Origin: an uncultured Opitutales bacterium
GTDB lineage: Bacteria > Verrucomicrobiota > Verrucomicrobiia > Opitutales > Seribacteraceae
DNA: 35,288 nt
Assembly: GCA_943787575.1 (NCBI GenBank)
Contig: CALSMY010000009.1
Location: 1 to 35,288, forward strand
Direction of reading: 5' to 3'
This document shows positions 1 to 9,157 of the stretch, one piece after another (the first letter of the stretch is position 1; the number at the start of each line of letters is the position of its first letter). The notes below the pieces were generated by a model that made no database searches, was not told the origin of the DNA, and saw only the letters and a program-made list of their open reading frames with translations. The position numbers were made by a program, and so were the translations under genes.

Positions 1-1383
1 TCAAGCTCTCAGCCATTTGATCATACTTCTAATTTAGTCACCAAATTATAAGAGTATGGGTCTGCAAGAATTTCATTTCTACCCCTCCTCTGCACCAACT
101 AACCGGGCTGATGCATTGGTTTCCGCAAGAATAGACAAGTGATTCTCATTCGATACAAGTCCATAGCCTGTTGGGTTGTTGATCACGGAATATTCGCCCA
201 GCGACTTTCCAATATTCCTCACCCTCTTTTTTTCGCGGTATCGCGTGTGGAGTTTATATCCTCCTGTGTAAATAGGACCATCACTTGGATGGATTTTTTA
301 TCACTTCACTTGCTCCCGATCCAACCGAGTTACTCATAAGGCACACCTCCCGTCACTTGGTAGAGATCAAACTTCTTTAAATTGGCAGAGAATACTTTGT
401 CGGAGTAATCATTTGGCCCTCTTTGGCCGGCAATTAAATAGACACTATCATCTAGGACAACAGCATCACCTGCGTAATTTGTTTTCCTGGAATATTACCA
501 ACTACTGACCATATGCTTTGTTTGCGGATCATATGCTTCAAAGCTTCTTGTTAGTGAGTTCCAGTCATCAGTAGCAGCGGTCAAACCGCCCCCCTACACA
601 AAATCTTTCCATTAGCAACCCATTGCCACAGGCCAACCTCTTAACGAACTTAGGGAGGCTTCCGTCTGCCATGCATCTAATACAGGATCATAACTCTCAA
701 CTTTGCTAGTGGAGGCATGGCCTTCCAATCTGCCTCCAATTACCCCCATATCTTGTCCATTAAACCAAACAAGTTTAGCTCCCCTTCTGGCGGGTAGGCA
801 TTGGTTCTTTGACTGTCCATTCCTGAGTAGATGGATCGAAGCATAGAACTTGGGGCTAAATGTTGACCTGATGAGTTCTTACCACCAATCAAATATATCC
901 TGCCATTAACTGCAATGGCAGTTGCATGATTTACTTTCGCTTGGCAATGAAACTCCCTCGGACCATGAATCCGTCTCCAGGTCATAAACTCCAACACTAC
1001 TAAAGCCCAGTACCCCCAATAGCATAAAATTTGCCCCCTGTAGAAGCACTTGCTACAGCTGAGCGGGATATAGGGGAAGGCGTTAGGCTTTCCCATGTGT
1101 CTGTAACTGGATCATATTTCTCAAATAAATTTGTACTTCTTAATTCTTGGGGTATTTGAATAATCCACCACCGAAAAGAAAAATATATTCCGCCGTTCCC
1201 AATACACTAACCCCATCATAAGCATAATCAGTTACACTCACCGATGCCCTTTCCACCCATATTATAGGAATCTAAGTTGGCTTGTTGTATGAGGCTTAGT
1301 CCAGACGGTGCAGATGTACCCAGCCGGGATGGCAATCAAGCTACCAGCTGGCAAGTGCTCCATACACTCCGCCATATTAAATT

Positions 1384-1466
1384 TTGGTTTTTCTAATTCA
1401 TACAGGGCCTGTACCTCTGCCTCGGACAAGGCACGCGTTGTAGATGCGGATGTCGTCGATCGAGCC
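1384..1466 (-). repeat. LamG-end direct repeat, copy A
   Basis: This stretch closely matches 2058-2139. It encodes, on the minus strand, the end of a LamG module, MDDVRIYNRALSEAEVQALY or its relic, followed by ELEKPK. The copies lie about 674 bases apart, one LamG unit, and differ by substitutions and a one-base indel, so the module was duplicated in tandem before the gene broke. Confidence 0.75.
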
Positions 1467-1915
1467 AGTATAATAACTTCCAACCCCGAGTTTATAATGA
1501 GCTATTCGCTATAGGCCTGCGAATTACTATCCGTTGTTCCCCGCTAGTAAACCCGTTATGAAAGAGCTTGTTTTCAGTTTTGCTCGAAGTTGTTAAAAGG
1601 TGCGTCCAATCATTTAAGGGGTAATAAGTTGTTTGAAATACTAACACCATTCCAGCCTTCACGATAAAGAGTTGAACCTAATGCCTCCCAGGCTTGAGCT
1701 GAAAACTAATGGAGTAGTCCTTGCGAAGGGATGTTGTCAGTGATTGTATTATAACTTCCATCTGTTGCCCAAACTAAAGGTTTAATCCAAAGTGATATTG
1801 TTGCTTCATGTTGACCCGCCTAAAGGGTTGGCACTTCCCAAAATCGATATAGTCTTCAGAGAAATTATTCGCGAAGTCACCAGTTGGGGCAGAATTTACC
1901 ATTAGAATCAAACTG

Positions 1916-2055
1916 ATACGCTTTGCCCGCTTCCCCGTTTCTGTCTTCTCCAGAGGGTGGCACCATACACCGTACCATCATTTCCATTGCCCGACATATC
2001 GGACGCATTGCCGTCGAATGGATACCACGCAACCCAGCCCGCTGGTCAGATCGAT
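1916..2055 (-). repeat. LamG-start direct repeat, copy A
   Basis: This matches 2574-2713 along about 140 bases. On the minus strand both encode the classic start of a bacterial LamG module: SGLVAWYPFDGNASDMSGNG, NDGTVYGATL, then GEDRNGEAGKAY. The frame needs removal of one G from the run read at 2033-2035 and of one further base near 1961-1965. Confidence 0.75.
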
Positions 2056-2057
2056 CT

Positions 2058-2139
2058 TTGGTTTTTCTAATTCATACAATGCCTGTACCTCTGCCTCGGA
2101 CAAAGCACGGTTGTAGATGCGGACATCGTCCATTGAGCC
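2058..2139 (-). repeat. LamG-end direct repeat, copy B
   Basis: Partner of 1384-1466. In this copy the reading frame MDDVRIYNRALSEAEVQALY is intact for the last part of the LamG module (the residual frame covers 1978-2406). Confidence 0.75.
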
Positions 2140-2573
2140 GCTAAAGAAATAAGCAGAGCTATTCCCTCTTTTTCCCAAAAGTAGATCAGAGGTATTTTCC
2201 GTATCAGTAAGATCAAAATTTGTAACATCAATTAGCTGACCGTTTTGATAGATAATTTGTTTTTGGAAAGAATTTACTAAAGTAAAATGATTATAATCAT
2301 TACTGAAATTGAAGTCCATAATTGAGGCCCTAGAGCCACTATTACCCACATGTTCTATTGAAATATAGCTCTCTTTTACTAGAAGTTTTGTGAATCCTGA
2401 AAGCATATGGATAGTGATCTTCGCCTAATAGACTCCATTTCTCAAAAATGGAAGAATATTCAATAGTTGGCTCAGGAATAACAGCCCACAAAGAGAATGA
2501 AAATGGATTATCAGTGTTAAAATTAATAGAATCGTTGTGGGTTATTTTTATCCAAATCATCCCCATCAAACTC

Positions 2574-2713
2574 ATACGCTTTGCCCGCTTCCCCATTCCT
2601 GTCTTCTCCAAGGGTGGCACCATACACCGTACCATTATTTCCATTGCCCGACATATCGGACGCATTGCCATCAAATGGATACCCACGCAATCAGCCCCGC
2701 TGGTCAGATCGAT
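2574..2713 (-). repeat. LamG-start direct repeat, copy B
   Basis: Partner of 1916-2055, about 658 bases away. Here GATLGEDRNGEAGKAYEFDG reads without interruption, but the preceding SGLIAWYPFDG needs one G removed from the runs at 2682-2684 and 2695-2698 (seen as C runs on the + strand). Confidence 0.75.
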
Positions 2714-4973
2714 GGTTTCACCTTGAAGAGGATAGAATAGAGCAAAGACAGATTTATCTGCACCAGAATTGGCAGATTGATGCGTTTGATTGGCGTAGTT
2801 GAAATCGCCAGTAAAGGTGCCCACCAAAGATTATATTACCATCAGAATTTACAGTGCTTGAAGAAATATTGATGGAACCCGGAATTATTAAGTGTATCGA
2901 AATCCAATAGCTCTCCAGAAGTATTATAGGTTAAAATGTAGGAGTCTGAATTAGCAGACGGAGATAAGGTAGTTCTATTGCTCAATGTAATCTTGTTAGA
3001 GAATGAACCAGCGACAACCAGTGTGTTATCGTTTAAATATTCTAGGGCCGAAATGGATTCATCTCCACTACCCTCCCACAATTCGTACCCATTGCCAATC
3101 GCCTGAAGGGTTTAACTTTGCGAGAAAGCCCATCCTCGCCCACCCTCGAGAGTCAGTAGAAATGTCACCAAAATCACTGTTTCCAGATATGTTGCCACTC
3201 AAATTAAACATTGTCCTGTGAATCCGTGGTAAGAGCAAGTGTAGTGCCCTCATAAGTTGAGTTTTCGTTATTACTTCCAGCTCTTTTGGCCCAAAGGAAA
3301 TTCCCCTGAGCTATCAAGTTTAGCGATGAATGAATGTCGTCAGCCCCCTCCATCTACTGTTCCGCCACCTCTGGAGGTTAAGGAAATATTTCCAAAACTT
3401 GCTGTATTTCTAAAGTTGCCCCGCCCAGTAAATATTACCTGAAGAGTCTACAGTGATTGCTTTCCCCAAAATCACCCGAATTACTTCCTCCTGATACAGC
3501 CCACTGCCAGTTACCATCTGCATCTATTTTTGCTAGAAAAAGCATCGTACCATCCACGCCCGCCTACATTTTGAGTGCCAATGCCTGCTGGTCCCCATAA
3601 ACATAACCAGTGATAAAGCTATTACCAGAAGAGTCAGTATATAAAGCGTCAGCACCACTCCATGCAGATGTCGCAATCGGTTTTACCCATAGCCAATTGC
3701 CTGATGCGTCGACTTTCCCAACCCAAGGATCCCTCTCATAGTTGTGAGAGACATTTAATCCCGCCCCAGTTATCATCTGCACCAAGATGTCCACATAAAT
3801 AGAAATTTCCGGAACTATCAGATGACACTCCTTTTAAAAATGTTTGGTTGGTTTTGGAGGTTGAGAAAGTCCATTTAACAGATTGTTCTGAATCATAACC
3901 CTTAGCATATCCTCCACTTCCTATACTTCCTACAATGGTGAATTCATCATTAGAAGAGACTTCAATATCCTGAGCAGAGCGAAAATCTAAATCCTGAGAC
4001 TGAACGAACCAAGGAGACGGCATTTGTTGGGCTAGGCAAATCACTAGAATAGTTGGCATCCAAATAAAAGATGTTCTTTGTTGGCGTTTGCATCGGATCG
4101 CCCCAACATTGTGCGGTGGTGTATGAGGAGTTGGGGGGCTCCAGAAACTTTCATGCGTATCTGTAAATAGAGATTACTCAGCCCCCTAATACAGAGGATG
4201 GGAGCATGTCCTCAAATGTTTTTCCATCGCTGAACGATGTGGTCGGGCGTGGGCAGATCGATCAGGTTGACCCAATTGGATCCATCCTTAGATGCCCAGG
4301 CAGATGCCCTCGCCACTACCAGAGCCATAGGCTCCGCTAACATTAAAATTCCAAACCGATAGGCTGATTCTTGTTTTTGCTGATTTTAAGGAACCGTCAA
4401 AGGAATATTTGTAGGTCAATTTAGCTTCTTGATTATTAGTGGATGGGCCAAAATAGGTGAGAGGGTGGAGATTGCCACTCTGAATATTTCTTAATGCCTG
4501 GCTGCTCGATCAAGTAATCACTGGCCCCACTTTGATCCAAATGCTTAAACCCATGGCGAAAGTTCACCAAGTTTTCCGAGTTTAGTTCTGTTGATGGCTC
4601 AGAAGATGGAGGGTCAGAGGATTCATTACCTGGTGCAGTTGAGAGCAAATCAGCCCCAGTAGTTTGAGGAAGAGTCTGGGGCAGAAGTTAAGGTGTTTGG
4701 TACATCCGCAATAGCGATGTAAGAGACTCCGTCGTATATTACCAGATCTCCTTTGCTATATGCCGTACTTGTTTGCCAATCGAATGGATATGCAAGAGCG
4801 ATGGAATGAAGAATTAGGTAACGGTATTACACTTAGGGCTCGTGAAAAATTCATTCATGAAAAATGAATTTTAGAATTATAATTGTCAAATATATGGCAC
4901 CCAATAGATCACCTCTTTAGCGTTTCTATTTAAAGCGGTAGCATCCACTTCCACAAATTTGCTTTAGCGTTTT

Positions 4974-6260
4974 TTACCTGCTGTCCAGGCTTCGCCTTTT
5001 TCTTGAATTTGGATGATTAATATACTCGGCAAGCTGAGTAAAGCATTGTGCCGGCTATGCTTCTTGTGGTGCCAAGCCTTTTACCGAGTTCATTTCCAGA
5101 GAGAGCAAAAAAGGGTTTGGGTATCCTTTTGGTCATTTTGGGCAAGATCTCGGCAGATTCTGTGATATACCCTTGGATGTCTGCAGGAAGCGATTGATAC
5201 ATGGTTTGTTCTTCCGGGAAATCTTTCAGATAGGAGTTTTGGAGCGACTTTAACATAGCCTCAGCTTCCATCATATGTTGATCGATCGAGTCCTTGAAGA
5301 ATGGCTTGTAGATCTCGTGAAATGCTGCAGCCAAAAATAATATTTGATCATTACTAAACCTGTGGAAGCACCGAGCGATAAGCTTTACCAGGGATTCATT
5401 CCGTTTAGAGAAATCGATTTCTAGTCCACCGCTCAATGTGAATTTCCCAGATGCTTTTTATCCCAGGGTTTTCTTTGATAAATAACTCTTTTCTTTGCTG
5501 GCAAATTGGAAGTAAGTGTAAGCGTTCACCCGCTATTTCAAAAGGGTTTTTAGGTTTATCTGCATAGGCATAGTTGTAGGGGCACAGTCTGAGTCTCAGA
5601 AAAATCTGTGTCTGTGTGCTGGGACTGAAGCTGAATACCTGTGTCTGTTTCTAAATCCTGGAACTGAGGTGCTGTTGCTAAACCCTCTAGCTCCCATAAA
5701 AACATCGAGTGGGTAATTGCCATCCTTAACCATGATCGAGTCATCCGATGGTATGATCATTAATGCATTTTTTGCTTGTGGGACTGGTGTCAATTTCTTG
5801 GAAAGGGTATGCTTTCTTGAAGTATGCGATCATCTCATCTTTCGCCGCCTTATGATTGTCTGGATTGATCGCCGCCAATGCTTTTACGCCCATTCCCCGC
5901 TGGGACTTATACAAGCCATTAAGATGTGCTCATCACTAAAAAGTGATTTCATGTGGCCCCTGAGGATCTGGCACATTGTCAAAATCAACCTTGGATTAAA
6001 CCTATGTGTTTCTCTAGTGTCCTGCCTTTTAGGGTTCCAGAGGGACTGATTGCAGTCATCCCAGTTTTAAACTCTCCTTTGTTTTTCCGGAGCATCTGAA
6101 AGAGATCTCAAGCGGTCAACTTCACTGGCATAAGCTCCATCTTTGATTTCTTGAATAACCTGACCCTACAGTCAGGGGTAACCCACTAGGGGAAGTTGCC
6201 GGTTACTGAATTAAAGCGTGATACTTCCGAGTTAAGATATTTAGATGCTAAATTCTTCAC
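4974..6260 (-). pseudogene. Frameshifted mobile-element primase-like protein with BT4734/VirE-N-type domain
   Basis: Spliced minus-strand frames give, in order: VSRFNSVTGNFP, VIQEIKDGAYASEVDRLRSL, KTGMTAISPSGTLKGRTLEK, HIGLIQ, VDFDNVPDP, DEHILMACISPSGEWA, GVKALAAINPDNHKAAKDEM and IAYFKKAYP. This is the order of conserved blocks in the BT4734-like N-terminal (VirE-N) domain: an SPSGtfkgrR-like block, a GLIxxDFDN block, SPSGxGxK, and a histidine-containing helix. That domain is known from primase/helicase proteins of plasmids, phages and integrative elements. The 3' part (5017-5436 open, then a shift) ends in a winged-helix-like segment, FALSGNELGKRLGTTRSIAG, and EKGEAWTAGKKR before TAA at 4974. 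A GTG at 6260 is a plausible start, giving about 428 codons. At least five frameshifts are required, so it is not functional as written. Confidence 0.6.
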
Positions 6261-6261
6261 G

Positions 6262-6527
6262 ACTCCACCTCCCCCAAAGCTTGCTATATAGCTGATCAGA
6301 CCTTGGGAATTTACGAGTCTTACGCCTCGGTTCTTTCCTTTCTGGAGAAGAAGTTTGGACTCAACCTGCGGAGAATAATCGTTTTCCTTGCAGGGTGCGG
6401 ACCAATCGGTGCATCACCGCTCGGCTAAGCCCTGTATGTGGGCATCTTGTGCCCTGTCGCGGGCAATCTTACCCAGATTGGAGCATGCCGTTATTGTATT
6501 AAGTTCACTGAAGGTATTGTTATCCAT
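6262..6527 (-). pseudogene. Small unidentified coding remnant upstream of primase-like gene
   Basis: An ATG at 6527 opens 37 codons (MDNNTFSELNTITACSNLGK and onward) to a TGA at 6414-6416. In another frame the sequence continues as SPQVESKLLLQKGKNRGVRL and LISYIASFGGGG, running into the likely start of the primase-like gene. I do not recognise the product. It could be a small accessory protein of the same element, broken by one frameshift, or the true N-terminal extension of the primase-like protein. Confidence 0.3.
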
Positions 6528-6698
6528 AACCTCATTTTTGAACAGGCAGTCATGGATGTCATCGAGGGGTACTAAAGAAATGTTTACTCCCCCGAAAATG
6601 TATAAGCTTCAGAAATTGATTTCAGGGGTCTTTTAATCAAATTTACTTTCTCACGAATTGTTTTCTCATCAACCCAACCGACCAAAGCGTAAAGCTGA

Positions 6699-6866
6699 TC
6701 GTCAACTGGTTACAAACCACTCGTGAGTCCCGCACGATTGACCAACACCTATCGTGAAACATTGCAGAAAATCATGAACGGGGATGTCAACAGCTACCTC
6801 AAATCCATGGTTTACACTCGCGCTTGGGCTGAGCAAAACAAAATTGCCCGCTCGAGTAAGTCATGA
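6699..6866 (+). pseudogene. Short plus-strand coding remnant, unidentified
   Basis: A 55-codon open stretch ends at TGA 6864-6866 and has protein-like composition (for example RLTNTYRETLQKIMNGDVNS). A GTG at 6723 could start it. Another frame immediately upstream reads LINPTDQSVKLIVNWLQTTR, which suggests an earlier, longer gene now shifted. No family is recognised; low confidence that it is expressed. Confidence 0.25.
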
Positions 6867-6956
6867 AGAAGTCATCTTTTTGAAATTTCGCACATGCACT
6901 TGCATGGGATTTGTAAATTAGTTGCAATTTCTCAAATACAAACTGAAGCATAATGC

Positions 6957-7470
6957 ATGAAATTATCTTTATCGTTTTTTTGTTTAATCTTAATTTTTAC
7001 CTCTAGTCACCATCTTCTTGGGTCAACTGCTCGACAGCTGTCCAGATTGGTTGGCTATCAAATTATTTACGCAGGGAGTGTTACAGATAAACTGGAAAAC
7101 CAACTCTGCACGACTGTTAGAAGTCGATAGCAATCACATCTTCAAATTGGATAATTTTAATCCTTCATTCTCACTTATCATGAATTTAGAAGATGTCGTA
7201 ATCTTTAAACATAGAAACGGAAACCTTAAGATCTTGGTGGATAGGGAATTATTCGATGCTATGGAAATCGACCCAAACCAGTTGTCAGGAGTTTCTCAAG
7301 TTCCACAGAGGGCACAAGGCCCGATTATTATTCAACCGCAGGCTCCTCAACAAAGAGCTATACAGGCACCTGCTGCTCCAAATTGGCCACCTCCTGCGCA
7401 GTATGTTCCTCTGCAAACCCCAAGGACTCCAAACATCGATCGTTACCGAGTTACGCCTGGGGTACGATAG
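6957..7470 (+). pseudogene. Small secreted proline-rich protein, one frameshift
   Basis: The ATG at 6957 starts a clear signal peptide, MKLSLSFFCLILIFTSS, and reads to YAGSVTDKLEN before meeting a TAG near 7164. The next frame, open from 7018 to 7470, continues with NSARLLEVDSNHIFKLDNFN, a folded-looking part (NLEDVVIFKHRNGNLKILVD), and a proline/glutamine-rich tail (IIIQPQAPQQRAIQAPAAPN). Dropping one A from the run at 7096-7099 joins the two halves into a protein of about 170 residues. If the shift is an error this is an intact periplasmic or surface protein of unknown function. The second half has only TTG as a start of its own and no export signal, which argues for the joined reading. Confidence 0.5.
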
Positions 7471-7535
7471 ACATAATATATTGCCACCAAATTGCTACCA
7501 CACGCCTGAAAGGCACTTAATAATAAGAGGTGTGG

Positions 7536-7582
7536 ACGCATTCGTAATGCGTGGGTCGTCGGTTCAAATCCGATTCCCGGCT
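7536..7582 (+). tRNA. tRNA-Thr(CGT) 3' fragment (5' half missing)
   Basis: The sequence forms a perfect anticodon stem (ACGCA 7536-7540 with TGCGT 7548-7552) around the loop TTCGTAA, anticodon CGT (threonine, ACG codons). A variable region and a T-arm follow: GTCGG, loop TTCAAAT, CCGAT at 7558-7574. Then come TCCCGGC, which looks like the 3' acceptor strand, and a discriminator T. The expected partner GCCGGGA and a D-arm are absent upstream; instead there is an unrelated CCACAC/GTGTGG pairing. It is therefore a partial tRNA, as is left at phage or integrative-element attachment sites. It is followed directly by CTCTTTTT. Confidence 0.6.
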
Positions 7583-8006
7583 CTCTTTTTGTGGTACTTA
7601 GATCTTCTGCTGGGAGTAACTCGGGGTTCGATGGTTCTTCTAATAACTAAACTTCCACCGCATTTTCTGGACCGTGTAATTCGTACAGGCATTTAGCTTG
7701 GTTTATCCCAACCATTCATTTAGGGGTGGGTGATGGAGACGAATGTCATTGGATTAAGGTTAGACGAAAGTGACATTTATAACAAAATTATTTCAGCAGG
7801 TATTCCTTGGTTTGAGTTGATTGTTTAAATTCTACACCTCGCTCAAAAAGTCTTTTAGGTTTGGTTTAGATATTTTAGTGTTTCAATGTGTAAGTTTCTC
7901 CAAAATAAATTAAATTTGGGAATCTTAAGGTAATTAGAACCATTGCGTCTTAACTCAAATTTGACTATTTAAGGATATTGAGATTTCAATCAAACAACAT
8001 GAAAAT
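7583..8006. other. AT-rich stretch without a confident gene
   Basis: No convincing gene is present. An ATG at 7733 opens 31 codons (METNVIGLRLDESDIYNKII and on) to TAA at 7828. It might be a tiny gene or a fragment, but no ribosome site or family supports it. The stretch becomes more AT-rich towards the 2H-phosphoesterase gene at 8007 and probably holds that gene's promoter. Confidence 0.4.
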
Positions 8007-8525
8007 ATGCCTTATTCAATAGAAGTACACTTTGACGATATTACAAACGCAGCGATTCAAGAAATGTGGAATGTACTATCCCAAAACAATATTCCTTGCA
8101 GGGCTTTAGAAAAAGACTTTTCGCCCCATATCACATTGGTTTATGGCGAAATTAGCGGGCTTAAAAAAGTAAATTGGGATTTTTTGGAAAAACAAAAGAC
8201 TTTTAAATTTGAATTTAATGCATTCGCTGCATTTCCAGATAGAGGCGTTCTTTTTCTTTCGCCTGAAAAATCAAATTTATTGTCTGAACTTCATAATCTT
8301 CATGATGCAAATGCAGAATTTTCATCAATGAATAAATTTTATCGGACTGATTTATGGGAACCCCACTGCTCATTAGCTAGTAGGCTTTCACCCAAACAAT
8401 TAGAAAAATCTGTGAAGTTGTTTGAGGATTTTAAGTTTCCACTTGAAGCAACCTGCGTTTCTTCAAATTTTGTTAAGTATCCCAAAGCTGAAGTTCTTTC
8501 ATCCTTTCCATATCTTCCTGAGTAA
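8007..8525 (+). CDS. 2H phosphoesterase / 2'-5' RNA ligase superfamily protein
   Basis: The 172-residue protein carries the two histidine motifs of the 2H superfamily: PHITLVYG with H41-x-T43 and EPHCSLAS with H120-x-S122, spaced as expected for the two pseudo-symmetric lobes. Family members are cytoplasmic cyclic phosphodiesterases or RNA 2'-5' ligases acting on 2',3'-cyclic or 2'-5' phosphodiester bonds; the substrate here cannot be told. The ATG at 8007 is the first usable start, since an ATG at 7999 in another frame stops after seven codons. The gene is visibly more AT-rich than those downstream and lies just after the partial tRNA, so it may itself be acquired. No operon partner is evident; the next gene begins 134 bases on. 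Confidence 0.75.
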   Translation: MPYSIEVHFDDITNAAIQEMWNVLSQNNIPCRALEKDFSPHITLVYGEISGLKKVNWDFLEKQKTFKFEFNAFAAFPDRGVLFLSPEKSNLLSELHNLHDANAEFSSMNKFYRTDLWEPHCSLASRLSPKQLEKSVKLFEDFKFPLEATCVSSNFVKYPKAEVLSSFPYLPE

Positions 8526-8659
8526 ATTTTAAGCGTTCGGCTTTGAGGATAAATATAATTTAACTTTTTATTTACCAAGTTACTGCCTTTAATACCCTGA
8601 GTTGCTAATTATGTTTAGCGACTTGCGGTAAGCATAGATTAAAGCTAATCAAGAGATTC

Positions 8660-9157
8660 ATGATTTGGAGAGTACATTTTGCATCGTTTTTAGTAATTAT
8701 TCTTTGCAGTTGTGAAGATGATTCGGTTGCAACGCTTGAAAACACTCCTACTGAATCCACATTAACAAGACGGGAACGGGTGCGAGAGTTGGAGTCCGAT
8801 TTGGAGGTAGCCAAGTGGGAAAATGCTCGGTTGAGTTTAAAGCTTCGCAGGGTAGATGGAGCTTCTTTGGTAAGGGATAAAAAAACCAACCTTTGGCACC
8901 ATGATGTTGAGCGTACTCCATTTACGGGAATGGCTTTAGAGAACTTCCCTGACGATACGCCCCGGGCGGAGGCTTATTTTCTCAATGGTCAAAAAGATGG
9001 GATGGAAAGGTTATGGTATCCCAATGGTAAGCTTAAGGAGGAAGGGCAATGGTTCAATAATCGAGCAAATGGATTGATGCGTTCATGGGACCAGGATGGT
9101 AAAATATCCAAGGCGGTGCGTTACAAGAATGGAGAACTTATTGAAGTTCTCCGCTAG
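8660..9157 (+). CDS. MORN-repeat (YwqK-like) putative lipoprotein
   Basis: The 165-residue protein starts with a short hydrophobic export signal ending ILCSC, a lipobox-like sequence with C18 as the probable lipidated cysteine. A charged coiled-coil-like stretch follows (about residues 36-64). The C-terminal half holds MORN-type repeats, GQKDGMERLWYPNGKLKEEG and NRANGLMRSWDQDG, as in the YwqK family, where such repeats form an elongated beta-sheet. Location is probably the outer or inner membrane facing the periplasm; the molecular role is unknown. Its last 75 bases overlap, antisense, the 3' end of the convergent gene at 9083-10129. Confidence 0.7.
   Translation: MIWRVHFASFLVIILCSCEDDSVATLENTPTESTLTRRERVRELESDLEVAKWENARLSLKLRRVDGASLVRDKKTNLWHHDVERTPFTGMALENFPDDTPRAEAYFLNGQKDGMERLWYPNGKLKEEGQWFNNRANGLMRSWDQDGKISKAVRYKNGELIEVLR

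Larger units (their letters stand above)
1..4854 (-). pseudogene. Decayed giant secreted protein (CBM-like, SBBP, LamG, kelch modules), 3' end beyond window
   Basis: No frame stays open for more than about 160 codons, yet when the minus-strand frames are spliced a coherent secreted protein appears. From the 5' end: an ATG at 4854 gives MNFSRALSVIPL, then after one extra C at 4817-4818 the frame continues LILHSIALA, a good signal peptide. Next come a chitin-binding-like CBM5/12 segment (YSKGDLVIYDGVSYIA, about 4730-4790), an unassigned domain (4100-4650), SBBP-type beta-propeller repeats such as DSSGNFYLCGHLG and YTDSSGNSFITGYVYG (about 3000-4060), two LamG modules (about 1310-2830: YPFDGNASDMSGNGNDGTVY, MDDVRIYNRALSEAEVQALY) and kelch repeats such as HATAIAVNGRIYLIGGK (below 1260). 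The reading continues past position 1. Either a decayed gene or an assembly with many indel errors; domains are recognised from motifs only. Function if intact: probably cell-surface or polysaccharide binding. Confidence 0.75.

Noticed and set aside
1923..2802. Several 67- to 92-codon plus-strand frames
   Set aside because: They are the complements of the duplicated LamG modules, which explains why they resemble one another.
5717..6049. 110-codon plus-strand frame
   Set aside because: It is antisense to the primase relic, whose minus-strand frames give recognisable conserved blocks.
7490..7582. A complete tRNA gene
   Set aside because: No GCCGGGA acceptor strand or D-arm could be found within the needed distance upstream of the anticodon arm.
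7256..7696. 146-codon plus-strand frame
   Set aside because: It overlaps the proline-rich secreted protein in another frame and runs through the tRNA fragment; composition is not protein-like.
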